The notes under the pieces are model-generated. The model was not told the DNA's origin. It did not search any database and worked only from the letters and a program-made list of their open reading frames with translations. This document shows, in pieces, positions 15,389 to 25,794 of a stretch of DNA of 64,000 bases; within the stretch, counting starts at the first letter, position 1, and the number at the start of each line of letters is the position of its first letter. Position numbers and translations under genes: made by a program. This DNA comes from an uncultured Porphyromonadaceae bacterium (GTDB taxonomy: Bacteria > Bacteroidota > Bacteroidia > Bacteroidales > Muribaculaceae): the NCBI GenBank assembly GCA_902491515.1, contig CABUIC010000002.1:1-64000 (forward strand), written 5' to 3'.

Positions 15389-16687
15389 TCATATATTACG
15401 ATAAATGGGGACACAGTTTATCATGAACCGGCGGGCTTCGCCCCAGGGATAAATCGTCGAGGCGTCTTCCCCGGGACGCAGTCGCACCGGACGCTCGTTC
15501 AGGTCGAAACGCACATAGTACTGGCCCGAGGCCTTGGCCTGGAATACTATAATCTGGAGGTTTGCGGCCATTGGAACGACGTCGAAATCTCGCCAGGACT
15601 TTCCCACGGTGTCGAAATAATTGCTAAGGTACCTGCAACCTGGAATCTTCAGAAGCGACAAGAGGGGCATCAGAGTCTCGGCGTGGGCGAAGCGGAAAAT
15701 CGCGCGGGTGTCTGTATCCTGCCCGGTGACGAAGGCGTCGGTAGTCGAAATAAGGTCAAGCACCAGCGGGGATGCTATCTCTTCGGGAACCGTGCTTACT
15801 GTCGAGGCCGTGCGGCAAAGATACTGACGAAGATTGAAACAGCTCCACAGGGCGTTGGCTTCGTCGCGGGTGAAATACGTCGCCATCTCCGAAGGAAGCT
15901 GCATGGCCCTCAGCCCTGCGACGACATAATACTCGACGAGTGCGAGATTTCTGGCCTCGTCGTCCGACCCGAAGGGATAGCCGGCGCCGAGCACACGCCT
16001 GACTGCCCCGACAGGGCATGTGGCCGCGAAGTACTCGTCGTAAACTGGCTTCCAGGCTCCGTCCTTGCGGAATTCTATGTAATCCTTATCCTCATCGAAG
16101 GGTCGAAGCAGGATGCTCTGGGAACGGCCGCTTCGGGTGTCGAACTCGATGCGGTTGTCCATGCGGTCGAGCTGGTGGATGAAGCTGAACATGCTCATCA
16201 TCGCGCGGGGCGAATAGGTAGCGTATGCCTTGACACGGGCGTTCTCTCCCGCGAATATGTCGCCGAAGTTGTAGAAGAGCCTCGAGGCGATAGCCCTCTG
16301 TTCATCCTCGCCAAGACTGTCGAGGGCGCCCCAGCGGTTTTCCGCAAGAGTCTGGACCATTTCGGTCAGGGCGAGCAGTCGGCGTCCGAGCGGTGTGATT
16401 GTCCGCAGCGAATCGGCGCGGAGCAAGGCGCGCTTCAGCGCGAGAGTATTCGCGGCGGATGCCGGATAGCGTGCGCCGTGTCGTCCCACATGGTTGATGA
16501 ACACGGGCACAAGCGAGTCCGGATAGACAGCGGGATTGAGCTCGCTGTCGGGGTACGGTGTAAGGGAACCCTCGCATTGCGCGAAAGTGTAGTCCGTGGC
16601 CATAGGGTTCGCGGCCCCTGCAAATAAGGCGCAACCTGCAAAGGCAACGAAGGCGGCGAAGAGTATTCTGTAAGTCAGTCTTTTCAT
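15389..16687 (-). CDS. MINPP-type inositol polyphosphate phosphatase (histidine phosphatase)
   Basis: A secreted clade-2 histidine phosphatase of 432 residues with a signal peptide (about 1-25). The N-terminal catalytic motif is GRHGARYPAS (about 56-65) and the proton-donor motif is HAE in FRFAHAETLMP, rather than HD. HAE is characteristic of multiple inositol polyphosphate phosphatases, which dephosphorylate phytate; a characterised MINPP exists in Bacteroides thetaiotaomicron. It heads a two-gene unit with the DUF486 gene and is divergent from the biotin genes. Acid phosphatase activity on other substrates cannot be excluded. Confidence 0.88.
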   Translation of the reverse strand: MKRLTYRILFAAFVAFAGCALFAGAANPMATDYTFAQCEGSLTPYPDSELNPAVYPDSLVPVFINHVGRHGARYPASAANTLALKRALLRADSLRTITPLGRRLLALTEMVQTLAENRWGALDSLGEDEQRAIASRLFYNFGDIFAGENARVKAYATYSPRAMMSMFSFIHQLDRMDNRIEFDTRSGRSQSILLRPFDEDKDYIEFRKDGAWKPVYDEYFAATCPVGAVRRVLGAGYPFGSDDEARNLALVEYYVVAGLRAMQLPSEMATYFTRDEANALWSCFNLRQYLCRTASTVSTVPEEIASPLVLDLISTTDAFVTGQDTDTRAIFRFAHAETLMPLLSLLKIPGCRYLSNYFDTVGKSWRDFDVVPMAANLQIIVFQAKASGQYYVRFDLNERPVRLRPGEDASTIYPWGEARRFMINCVPIYRNI

Positions 16688-16722
16688 CTCCGGTTATGAT
16701 TATTTAGTCTTTAGACATGGGA

Positions 16723-16730
16723 CAAAGTTA
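16723..16730 (-). promoter_or_regulatory. -7 box of the MINPP gene (TAACTTTG)
   Basis: Minus-strand TAACTTTG, 35 nt before the ATG at 16687. It sits back to back with the BioG-BioC promoter. Confidence 0.6.
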
Positions 16731-16751
16731 CGAATTTGTTCGGATTTTTTG

Positions 16752-16759
16752 TAATTTTG
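16752..16759 (+). promoter_or_regulatory. -7 box of the biotin genes (TAATTTTG)
   Basis: TAATTTTG lies 22 nt before the ATG at 16782. The nearest TTTG (16735-16738) is only 13 nt upstream, so the -33 element is uncertain. No BirA-like palindrome was recognised here. Confidence 0.55.
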
Positions 16760-16781
16760 CAAGTCGAAATTTCGGAAAGTT

Positions 16782-18176
16782 ATGCAGTATTCATATATCA
16801 GCGGCAGAGCCGGGACATCAGAACGGCTGATTCTCATCTTCGCAGGATGGGGAATGGACGCCCGCCCCTTCTCGGAACTTCGCCGCGCCGGCTACGACAT
16901 CGCGGTCGTATGGGACTACCGCGACTGCGTGCTTCCGGCAGATATCGTTTCCGGCTACAAGGAAATCTGCGTCATAGCATGGTCTATGGGCGTGATGGCC
17001 GCCGACGGACTTCTCGACAGTATTCCCGCCGTGACGCTGTCAGTGGCTGTCAACGGCACCACATGCCCGGTCGACAACTCTCTCGGCATCCCGGAGGCCA
17101 TCTTCGACGGCACCCTCGCCGGCCTCTCGGAGCGTACGCTTGAAAAGTTCAGAATGAGAATGTGCGGCGGAGCCCACGCTTACGCCGAATTCAAGCCATT
17201 TGCCCCGCTCCGGTCCTTTGATGAACTGAGGGATGAACTCGAGGCGCTCGGACGCATCGCGAAGTCCCGCCGCTCCGGGGGCGCCTTTGTATGGGACCAT
17301 GCCATTGTATCTATGGGCGACGCCATTTTCCCGCCCGAGAACCAAATGGCCGCCTGGAAGGACAAGGCGCGGTCGCTGAGCGTTTACCGCGGCCCGCATA
17401 TGCCCAGTTTCCAGGAGCTTCTCGACCATTTCGTAATGAATAAGGAGATAGTCGTGCGGCGCTTCGAAAGAAGCACCGACAGCTACAGACAGCACGCCGT
17501 GGCCCAGAGCGAAATCGCCGACGAACTTGCGGCCCTCATCAGGCGTTGCGGACTCCCGTCCTCGCCGCAGATTCTCGAAATCGGATGTGGCACAGGGCTA
17601 CTCTCCGTTTCGCTCGGTCGCCTTGCAGACGAGTCCGGCGGAGAACTCGAGCTCTGGGACATTGTGGACTCACGTCCTATACCGGGAGTACCCTTCAGAT
17701 GCGTGGACGCAGAGACGGAGATCCGCGACATTCCCGACGGGAAATATTCCCTCATCGCCTCCTCCTCGACAATACAGTGGTTCAATTCTCCCGCACGGTT
17801 TATCCGCGAGGCGATGCGCGCTCTCAGGCCCGGCGGCCTGCTCGCCCTCAGCACCTTCGCCATGGGCAATCTCGTGGAGGTGGCCCAGGCCACCGGGATT
17901 TTCCTTCCTCTGATGTCGGAAAAAGACTGGCGCAGGACTGTCGACGGTCTCGGAGAAGTGCTCGCAATCTACACCAAGCGCAAAATCCTCTACTTCGACA
18001 ACCCCGTGAAGGTGTTCAGGCATCTGAAAAACACCGGCGTGAACGCGCTTTCGGCCAAGGAGCCATTGCTGAAAAGCCTTGACCGCTATCCGAGGGAGGC
18101 CGACGGAAGCTGCAGGCTGACCTATCTCCCGATTTTTATCCTTTTAAGAAAAAATGGAAAGACTCAGCAGACATAA
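16782..18176 (+). CDS. BioG-BioC fusion: pimeloyl-ACP methyl ester esterase and malonyl-ACP methyltransferase
   Basis: A 464-residue bifunctional enzyme for pimelate synthesis. Residues 1-205 are BioG-like (DUF452) alpha/beta hydrolase, with IFAGWGMDARPF at 19-30 and nucleophile Ser68 in AWSMG. Residues 220-464 are a BioC methyltransferase with the SAM loop LEIGCGTGLLS (about 263-273) and the ASSSTIQWF segment (about 326-334). BioC methylates malonyl-ACP so fatty acid synthesis can build pimeloyl-ACP methyl ester; BioG removes the methyl group. The fused form is known in Bacteroides relatives. Its 3' end overlaps bioD by 23 nt. bioA, bioB and bioF are not in the window. Confidence 0.92.
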   Translation: MQYSYISGRAGTSERLILIFAGWGMDARPFSELRRAGYDIAVVWDYRDCVLPADIVSGYKEICVIAWSMGVMAADGLLDSIPAVTLSVAVNGTTCPVDNSLGIPEAIFDGTLAGLSERTLEKFRMRMCGGAHAYAEFKPFAPLRSFDELRDELEALGRIAKSRRSGGAFVWDHAIVSMGDAIFPPENQMAAWKDKARSLSVYRGPHMPSFQELLDHFVMNKEIVVRRFERSTDSYRQHAVAQSEIADELAALIRRCGLPSSPQILEIGCGTGLLSVSLGRLADESGGELELWDIVDSRPIPGVPFRCVDAETEIRDIPDGKYSLIASSSTIQWFNSPARFIREAMRALRPGGLLALSTFAMGNLVEVAQATGIFLPLMSEKDWRRTVDGLGEVLAIYTKRKILYFDNPVKVFRHLKNTGVNALSAKEPLLKSLDRYPREADGSCRLTYLPIFILLRKNGKTQQT

Positions 18177-18813
18177 GACACTTTTCATAAGCGGAATCGA
18201 TACTGACGCAGGAAAAACATACGCCACGGCGTGGCTCGCACGGCTTCTGGCGACCGAAGGTTTCAGCGTCGCCACTCAGAAATTCATCCAGACCGGATGC
18301 AAGGATTCCTCCGAAGACATAGATACACACCGGCGCCTCACCGGTTCAGAAGCCCTCCCGGAAGACTCGGACGGCACCACCGCACCCATAATCTTCACCT
18401 ACCCCGCCTCGGCCCAGCTCGCAGCGCGACTCGACGGTAAGGGAATCGACCTCAGCCTCGTAGAAAAAAGCACGGAAAAGCTCGCCGCCCGCTACGACCG
18501 CGTGCTCATCGAAGGGGCCGGAGGACTGATGGTACCCGTCGACGACGACACGTTCACCATCGATTACGTGGCCTCGCACAAGCTGCCCCTCGTACTCGTG
18601 ACCAACGGTGTCCTCGGCTCCATCAACCACACTGTCCTTTCCCTCGAGGCCATCGCGTCGAGAGGCATCGAACTCGCGGGAGTGGTGTACAACCGCTTCT
18701 TCGACAAGGACGAGACCATCGCCGCCGACACCCGCGGTTTTATTCGACGATATCTCAAAAAGCATTTCCCGGACGCCGAATATCTCGAAATGCTAAATTA
18801 CGTTAAGTGGTAA
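18154..18813 (+). CDS. bioD: Dethiobiotin synthetase
   Basis: Closes the ureido ring of biotin from 7,8-diaminopelargonate, CO2 and ATP. The 219-residue length is normal. The P loop is GIDTDAGKT (about 15-23), followed by the KFIQTGC segment (about 42-48) that contacts substrate and EGAGGLMVP (about 122-130). It starts inside the end of the BioG-BioC gene, so translation is coupled. Confidence 0.95.
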   Translation: MERLSRHKTLFISGIDTDAGKTYATAWLARLLATEGFSVATQKFIQTGCKDSSEDIDTHRRLTGSEALPEDSDGTTAPIIFTYPASAQLAARLDGKGIDLSLVEKSTEKLAARYDRVLIEGAGGLMVPVDDDTFTIDYVASHKLPLVLVTNGVLGSINHTVLSLEAIASRGIELAGVVYNRFFDKDETIAADTRGFIRRYLKKHFPDAEYLEMLNYVKW

Positions 18814-18834
18814 ATCGCGAGCGCTTATTATTCG

Positions 18835-18842
18835 TAACTTTG
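18835..18842 (+). promoter_or_regulatory. -7 box (TAACTTTG) before the exonuclease-gpmI-cdsA genes
   Basis: TAACTTTG 30 nt before the GTG at 18873. No clear TTTG at the right distance. Confidence 0.55.
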
Positions 18843-18872
18843 TGATTAAAAACAAGAGCACAATAACCAGAC

Positions 18873-19517
18873 GTGAAACTGAACATCAGCATAAGCAAAG
18901 ACGAGCTGTCGCAGCTGCCGACGATGGTGTATCCGGCGGAGGTGACGGTTGTTGAAGACGCAGGTACTGCCCGCACGGCCGTGCGGGCCCTGAACAAAGA
19001 AAAAATCGTGGGCTTCGACACGGAGACCCGCCCATCCTTCAAGAAAGGTCAGCGCCACAACGTGGCGCTCATGCAGATATCCACCCTCGACTGCTGCTTC
19101 CTTTTCCGCCTGAACAAGATAGGCATAAGCGACGAGCTGAAGGCTTTTCTCGAGAACCCCGGAATCACAAAAATAGGCCTCTCGATTCATGATGACTTCA
19201 ACGCTCTCCACCGCAGCAGCGAAGTGGCATGCAATGGCTTCATCGACCTCCAGCAGTATGTCAAGCCTTTCGGAATCACAGACATCTCCCTTCAGAAGAT
19301 TTATGCGATAATCTTCGGTGAACGAATTTCCAAAAGCCAGCGTTTAACAAACTGGGAGGCCGACACCCTTACCCCCGGCCAGCAGTCCTACGCCGCACTT
19401 GACGCGTGGGCCTGCCTAAAGATTTACGAGCACCTCCGCGACGGCGGTTTCCACCCGGCGGAGAGCCCCTACCGACACGACGAAGAGGCGCCCGCGCCCA
19501 CTGACGCACAACGATGA
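18873..19517 (+). CDS. DEDD 3'-5' exonuclease (RNase D/WRN-like)
   Basis: A 214-residue single-domain exonuclease. Motif I is GFDTETRPSF (about 49-58), motif II IGLSIHDDFNAL (about 101-112), and motif III YAALDAWACLKIY (about 171-183), where the Tyr four residues before the Asp places it in the DEDDy group. It lacks HRDC or helicase domains, so it is the short form common in Bacteroidetes; DNA versus RNA substrate is open. The start is GTG. Its stop overlaps the next ATG (ATGA). Confidence 0.92.
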   Translation: MKLNISISKDELSQLPTMVYPAEVTVVEDAGTARTAVRALNKEKIVGFDTETRPSFKKGQRHNVALMQISTLDCCFLFRLNKIGISDELKAFLENPGITKIGLSIHDDFNALHRSSEVACNGFIDLQQYVKPFGITDISLQKIYAIIFGERISKSQRLTNWEADTLTPGQQSYAALDAWACLKIYEHLRDGGFHPAESPYRHDEEAPAPTDAQR

Positions 19518-19753
19518 AGAAATCCACTGTAATACCTCTGGTTCTCGGTGTTTATCTCGCCCTCATGGCTTCTATCGGCTGGCCTGACTACGCCGCAGGA
19601 CGCACCTCCGCAACATTCTATTTCGGAGTGATTATCATCACTCTGGCTATACTCGTACTCCTCCACTTCAACCTCAAACGCCGGGAACGTCTGCGCCGCG
19701 AGCGCCTCGACGACCTGGCTAAATCCGACAACAACAAAACTAAACAAGCATAA
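19514..19753 (+). CDS. Small membrane protein
   Basis: 79 residues with two hydrophobic segments (about 5-23 and 34-54) and a very basic, charged tail ([16 protein letters not shown]). I know related small proteins in Bacteroidetes but no function. It is held between the exonuclease gene (4-nt overlap) and gpmI (4-nt gap), so it is clearly expressed in this operon. Confidence 0.75.
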   Translation: MKKSTVIPLVLGVYLALMASIGWPDYAAGRTSATFYFGVIIITLAILVLLHFNLKRRERLRRERLDDLAKSDNNKTKQA

Positions 19754-19757
19754 ACTT

Positions 19758-21275
19758 ATGAGCCACAACGCACTGCTTATTATCCTCGACGGCTGGGGCA
19801 TCGGCAAACACGACCATGCCAACGCCATCTACTCCACGCCCACCCCTTACTGGAACCACCTTCTCGAGACATACCCCCACTCCGAACTTCAGGCAAGCGG
19901 CGAATTCGTCGGCCTCCCCGACGGACAGATGGGCAACTCCGAAGTAGGCCACCTCAACATCGGCGCCGGACGTATCGTCTATCAGGACCTCGTAAAAATC
20001 AACAAGGCCATCGCAACCGGCGAAATCCTCGACAACCCCGAAATCAAGAACGCTTTCGGCTACTGCCAGAAAACCGGTAAAGCCATGCACTTCATGGGCC
20101 TCACCAGCACCGGCGGTGTGCACTCTTCCCTCGAACACCTCTTCGCGCTCTGCGACATCTCAAAGAAATACGGCCTCGAAAAGGTATATCTCCACTGCTT
20201 CATGGACGGCCGCGACACCGATCCCCGCAGCGGCATAGGATTCATCCGCGAGGTGCAGGACCACTGCGCCAAGAGCGCCGGAGTCATCGCATCCATCATC
20301 GGCCGCTTCTACGCAATGGACCGCGATAAGCGCTGGGAGCGCGTGAAAGTAGCATACGACCTCCTTGTCAACGGGCAGGGCGAGCAGGCGACCGACATGG
20401 TTGCCGCAATGCAGGAAAGCTACGACAACGACGTCACCGACGAATTCATCAAACCCATCAACAACTCCACCGTCGACGGCACAATCAAGGAAGACGACTG
20501 CGTGATTTTCTTCAACTACCGCAACGACCGCGCTAAGGAAATCACTGAAGTCCTCACCCAGCATGACATGCCCGAGCAGGGAATGCACACTATCCCGGGC
20601 CTTCAGTACTACTGCATGACGCCTTACGACTCCTCCTTCAAGGGCGTGCACATTCTCTTCGACAAGCAGGACGTGAGCAACACCCTCGCCGAGTTCCTTT
20701 CCAACCGCGACCTCAGCCAGCTCCACATCGCCGAGACCGAAAAGTACGCCCACGTGACATTCTTCTTCAACGGCGGACGCGAATCGGCCTTCCCCGGCGA
20801 GGACCGCATCCTCGTTCCCTCGCCCAAGGTCGCCACTTACGACCTCAAGCCCGAGATGAGCGCCTACGAGGTCAAGGACAAACTCGTCGCCTCCATTGAC
20901 GAGAAAAAATACAATTTCATTGTAGTGAACTATGCCAACGGCGACATGGTGGGCCACACCGGAATCTATCCCGCAATTCAGAAGGCTGTCGAGACCCTTG
21001 ACAACTGCCTCCACGACACCGTCGAGGCCGCAATCAGGAACGACTACGAGGTAATCATCATCGCCGACCACGGCAACGCCGACAATGCCGTCAACCCCGA
21101 CGGAACGCCCAACACGGCACACTCGCTCAATCCCGTTCCCTTCGTCTACGTGACCTCCGACAAGAAAGCCACGGTCGAGAACGGTATCCTCGCAGACGTC
21201 GCTCCTTCCATTCTCCACATCATGGGCCTCCAGCAGCCTAAGGAGATGACAGGCCGCGACCTTATCAAGAACTAA
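19758..21275 (+). CDS. gpmI: 2,3-bisphosphoglycerate-independent phosphoglycerate mutase
   Basis: Interconverts 3- and 2-phosphoglycerate in glycolysis using two Mn ions. The 505-residue length is normal. The N terminus [12 protein letters not shown] supplies the first metal ligand, the catalytic serine lies in [16 protein letters not shown] (about 56-71), and [12 protein letters not shown] (about 146-157), [11 protein letters not shown] and [11 protein letters not shown] carry the remaining ligands. It is the main housekeeping gene of this operon. Confidence 0.97.
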   Translation: MSHNALLIILDGWGIGKHDHANAIYSTPTPYWNHLLETYPHSELQASGEFVGLPDGQMGNSEVGHLNIGAGRIVYQDLVKINKAIATGEILDNPEIKNAFGYCQKTGKAMHFMGLTSTGGVHSSLEHLFALCDISKKYGLEKVYLHCFMDGRDTDPRSGIGFIREVQDHCAKSAGVIASIIGRFYAMDRDKRWERVKVAYDLLVNGQGEQATDMVAAMQESYDNDVTDEFIKPINNSTVDGTIKEDDCVIFFNYRNDRAKEITEVLTQHDMPEQGMHTIPGLQYYCMTPYDSSFKGVHILFDKQDVSNTLAEFLSNRDLSQLHIAETEKYAHVTFFFNGGRESAFPGEDRILVPSPKVATYDLKPEMSAYEVKDKLVASIDEKKYNFIVVNYANGDMVGHTGIYPAIQKAVETLDNCLHDTVEAAIRNDYEVIIIADHGNADNAVNPDGTPNTAHSLNPVPFVYVTSDKKATVENGILADVAPSILHIMGLQQPKEMTGRDLIKN

Positions 21276-21314
21276 AGGGCGCCCCCGCCCATACCTCATC
21301 CTTATCTCTTTACC

Positions 21315-23425
21315 TTGAATCTCCGTTTAGCAACCATTCTCGCGCTCGGCGTATCGCTGATGCCTCAGGGCATCGCGGGCGCCGAGCCCACGAATTCCAC
21401 CCGCGCCGCGTTCAACCTCGAACGCGGCTTCGGTCGTTTTAAGGCCGCGCCCATGAAAAAAGAGGGAGAGGCAAAGCACTACCAGTCGACCGTCGTCGAG
21501 CTTATCGACGACACAGCGCTCACCACGCTCGAAGAGATGGGATGCGTGATTTTCGGCCATAGGGATAATCTCGCGCTTGTCTGCGTGCCGGACGAAAGTG
21601 TAGACGCCTTCCTTGACTGCCCTCTTATAGGCGAGATCCAGTCGGCCACACCATGCACGACGGCCGCAAACGTCGCCCGTGCGTTCACCGGCTCGGAAGC
21701 AGTTCTGAACTACTCGCCCTCCGGCTTCGACGGCACGGGCGTGGTTGTCGGCCTCTCGGACACGGGCTTCGACGCGGGACATTCGGCTTTTGCGGGCCGG
21801 GTCAGGCGTTTCAGCTATTTCAACGACGAGGCCGGTTCGAGCTTCCGCCTCGACTCGGAGGATGAAATCCTCGCCCAGGGCACCGAGAACCCCGGCCAAT
21901 ACCACGCGACGATGTGTGCGAACCTTCTCGCGGGCTCCCGCGAGGCTTCCCCCTACTTCGGCATGGCCCCCGGTTCGGACCTCGTAGTGACCACCTCAAA
22001 CCTCTACGCTGCAGGAATGATTGCCGGTATCGACGAGGTAATCGACTACGCCAGAAGCGTCGGAAAGCCTGCGGTTGTCAGTCTCTCGATAGCCAACTTC
22101 ATGGGACCGCATGACGGCACCGACCTCCCCGGCCGCTACATGGGCATGCAGGCCGAGGAAGCCGTACTGGTTATTTCTGCGGGAAACAGCGGTATGGGCA
22201 TATCCAGCATCAGAGGAAATTTCACAGATGAAAAGACCTCGCTCAGGGGCGTTCTCCGCCCGAGTTCCGAGTATGAACCCAAGCTCAACGGCTCGGCTCA
22301 GGTCTGGGGCTTCGACTCGCGTCCTTTCGGTTTGAATCTCCTTGTCTGGGACAGGATAAACGACGTCGAGGTGTACCGCAGAAAGATTTGCGACCTCAGT
22401 TCCACGGAGAGTCAGGATATCGTAATCTTTACGGAGGATAATCCCGAGGGACTCGGAAAATTCTTCCTCGCCCAGGGCGGCATATCCGTCAGCACCGGCT
22501 ACTACAAGGCCAACGGGCGCTTCAATGCCAGCCTCAGCTTCGACCTCACGACAGCAAAGAAATCCAAATTGCCCGATTACGCCGTCGTCCTCGAAGTCGA
22601 AGGCGTCCCCGGGCAGGAGGTGCACTACTTCGCCGACGGCATCCGCACATGGTTCGACTTCACGGGCGTGGCCGGCTCTCTCCACGGCAGCAGCGAGATG
22701 TCCGTAAACAACCTTGCGACAACAAAGAATGCCATATGCGTCGGCTCCGTGACGGACCGCGGGTCCTTCACTCTCGACAACGGATACTCCTTCGAAGTAC
22801 CGTCCCTCTATCCCTACAACGCGCCGAGCGTCTTCACGAGCTATGCCCTCGACATGGCCGACGGTCGTAGCTATCCCGACCTGCTCGCCCCGGGCGAAGG
22901 CATAATGTCGGCCATGAGCTCTTACCGCAACCCGACAGCCGGTTACTGCGTCGAACGCCCGGACGGCAGAAAAGACTACTGGACAGCCGGCGAAGGTACG
23001 TCATTTTCGACCCCGATTGTCGCCGGTATCATAGCGCAGTGGTATCAGGCAAATCCTGCCCTCAGCCCTGCTAAAATGCGCGAAATTGCCATAAGCACTG
23101 CTTCGAAGGACCTTGTAAACGCCGACGACCCGCGCACAGGCGCCGGAAAAATCGACGCTCTCGCAGGTTTGCGCAGGGTTCTCCTCGAAAACGTGCCCTC
23201 CGGCATCGAAAACATCCGCAACGAGGCCGACATCCTGATTCGCACCGAAGGCCGCACTGTAATTGCCGAAAATCTTGGCGGAGACACAGTGACGCTTGAA
23301 GTCTTCACACCATCCGGCGTACTCGCCGGAAAATCATCCGAAGGCAGAGTCGACTGCCCGGCCTCCGGCATCTACATCTGCCGGTCCATCTCCGGCTCTC
23401 AGTCATCAACCAAAAGAATAATCTT

Positions 23426-23429
<4 letters not shown>
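21315..23429 (+). CDS. Secreted S8 (subtilisin-like) peptidase with probable sorting tail
   Basis: A 704-residue serine protease with a signal peptide (about 1-23) and TTG start. The catalytic triad is intact: Asp in VGLSDTGFDAGHSAF (about 150), His in QYHATMCANLLAG (about 196), and Ser in GEGTSFSTPIVAGI (about 565), with the oxyanion Asn in SAGNSGMG. The last 75 residues (VTLEVFTPSGVLAGKSS..., ...GIYICRS..., KRIIL) resemble a type IX secretion C-terminal domain, suggesting surface export; inference only. It follows gpmI after 39 nt and overlaps cdsA by 4 nt. Confidence 0.88.
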
Positions 23430-24244
<815 letters not shown>

Positions 24245-24325
24245 CATTTTTTCAGCCGGGGAGCTTAAACTTATTCATTGTGCTCGTGTCATAGTATCAG
24301 AACTGTACTTAAAAACACAAGTATT

Positions 24326-25261
24326 ATGAAAAAGATTGCCCGCCTCCTTCTCTCGGCGTTTGTTTGCCTTACACTTGTGGGCACGGACGCACTCGCAGCC
24401 GAACGCGGCCGCAAAGAGCACAATTCCGGACGTACGGCGCAAACCTCGCGTCCCTCCCACCGTCCCGGCAACAACGGTCACGGTCCCGGCCACGGCGGCA
24501 ATCATCAGCGCCCCGACCACAAGCCCTCGCGTCCCGGAGGCATAACACCTCCCGACCACAGACCGTCGCGTCCTACCGCAGGTCCTTCCAGACCGGGCCA
24601 CGGCAACAACCATCGTCCAGACTACGGTCACGACAACGGTCACCGTCCTGACTACGGTCATCGTCCGGGTCATGGTACATCTCGTCCTGAAGGATGTCCC
24701 CCGGGCCATCGGCCGCCTCACGGAAATCGTCCCGGCTACGGACATCCCGCACCTCCCCCGCGTCCGCCTCACAGGCCCTACATGCCCGGCGGCTGGAGCC
24801 ACTGGCGTCCCGTTCCCCCTCCTCATGCCTATCGCCCGTATGCGGCGTGGCCCGTATTCTCCACCGTCCTCGGCGTCCGCTTCGGGACCTCTCTGGCGCT
24901 CTCGCTTGCCGCACTCTCCTCGGGGGGATACAATGTGGTATCGAACTACAACAACACTGTCTACCTCCAGAACGTGCCCATGCTCGGCTATTACTGGCCG
25001 ACGGCCAGCCTGAGCTACACACCCTCCGGACAACTCGCCGGATCGGAGTTCGTGAACTACACTACCTGGGCCGACACATCCCTATATTCCTCGCTCTATT
25101 CGAGGCTGTGCTCGACCTACGGCTCCCCCTACTCCAACTCCGGTTTCAGTGCCTCCTGGTGGGGTCCGGACGGGCAGTATATCCGCCTGAACTTCTCGAA
25201 CGGGATTGGCGCCGACGGTCTTGGACGATACTACACTACCCTCAACTTCGGTATCTACTGA
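24326..25261 (+). CDS. Secreted His/Pro/Gly-rich low-complexity protein
   Basis: A 311-residue protein with a signal peptide (MKKIARLLLSAFVCLTLVG). Residues 25-165 are extremely rich in His, Pro, Arg, Gly and Asp with imperfect repeats such as HRPDYGH and RPSRPxGxxP; at DNA level a 20-nt unit recurs around 24610-24670. The C-terminal 120 residues form a compact Tyr/Ser-rich domain (SLSYTPSGQLAGSEF, ASWWGPDGQYIRLNF). The His-rich part could bind metal, which is a guess. A further upstream in-frame start is rejected because it would disrupt the signal peptide. The stop overlaps the next ATG by one base (TGATG). Confidence 0.75.
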   Translation: MKKIARLLLSAFVCLTLVGTDALAAERGRKEHNSGRTAQTSRPSHRPGNNGHGPGHGGNHQRPDHKPSRPGGITPPDHRPSRPTAGPSRPGHGNNHRPDYGHDNGHRPDYGHRPGHGTSRPEGCPPGHRPPHGNRPGYGHPAPPPRPPHRPYMPGGWSHWRPVPPPHAYRPYAAWPVFSTVLGVRFGTSLALSLAALSSGGYNVVSNYNNTVYLQNVPMLGYYWPTASLSYTPSGQLAGSEFVNYTTWADTSLYSSLYSRLCSTYGSPYSNSGFSASWWGPDGQYIRLNFSNGIGADGLGRYYTTLNFGIY

Positions 25262-25794
25262 TGGCTGACAATTATCTTGAGAACAAGATGGACGAATACC
25301 GCCGCGGCTTGCTCGGCGCAGGCTCGCGGCGCAAAACCACACCTTCCGGCCATGCCGGAGGGTGTGCGTCGTTTCTTCCCTTCCCTCCGGGGCTGAGAGT
25401 GTTAGTAATGTGCGAAGTAGCAGAGCCTGAAACAATAAAGGCCCTCGTCGACGCCGGATGCAGGGTAGCATTCACCGGACTTGACCGCAAAGCCGGAGCT
25501 ACGACTGCCCGGATGTGCGGTGCGCAACATCATCCCGTCTCCCCTTCTGACCTTCCCGCGGTCGAAAAATCCCTTGAATTCATCAGACACCACTGGCGGG
25601 GAGGAATTCAGGCCGTAATCAGCTACGGATTCAGAATTCCTGAAACAGATGCTTTCAGAATAATCATAGGAGAGGCCACGACGGGCGACTTTGACCTTTC
25701 CCTGAAGGAGAGAGCTGGCAAAGACGAATTGCTTTGGGCTATCCTTCCCCAGACCATGGCCTATTTTTCAGCAAAAAGGCCAAGTTCCCTGTAG
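25261..25794 (+). CDS. Hypothetical Rossmann-like protein (SDR-like half)
   Basis: 177 residues, beginning MADNYLENKMDEYRRGLLG, an opening I associate with a Bacteroidales family. Residues 45-130 read like the first half of a short-chain dehydrogenase (LRVLVMCEVAEPETIKALVD, ...GCRVAFTGLDRKAG...), but no TGxxxGxG nucleotide loop and no YxxxK catalytic pair are present. So it is not a functional dehydrogenase as read. It starts at the stop of the previous gene and its last 34 nt overlap the convergent maf gene. Confidence 0.6.
   Translation: MADNYLENKMDEYRRGLLGAGSRRKTTPSGHAGGCASFLPFPPGLRVLVMCEVAEPETIKALVDAGCRVAFTGLDRKAGATTARMCGAQHHPVSPSDLPAVEKSLEFIRHHWRGGIQAVISYGFRIPETDAFRIIIGEATTGDFDLSLKERAGKDELLWAILPQTMAYFSAKRPSSL

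Noticed and set aside
15296..16627. 443-codon plus-strand open frame
   Set aside because: Antisense shadow of the MINPP gene, which has all family motifs and a signal peptide.
20160..21299. 379-codon minus-strand open frame
   Set aside because: Antisense to gpmI; no family motifs.
24600..24670. Short tandem units as a CRISPR-like array
   Set aside because: They are in-frame coding repeats (HRPDYGH) without unique spacers.
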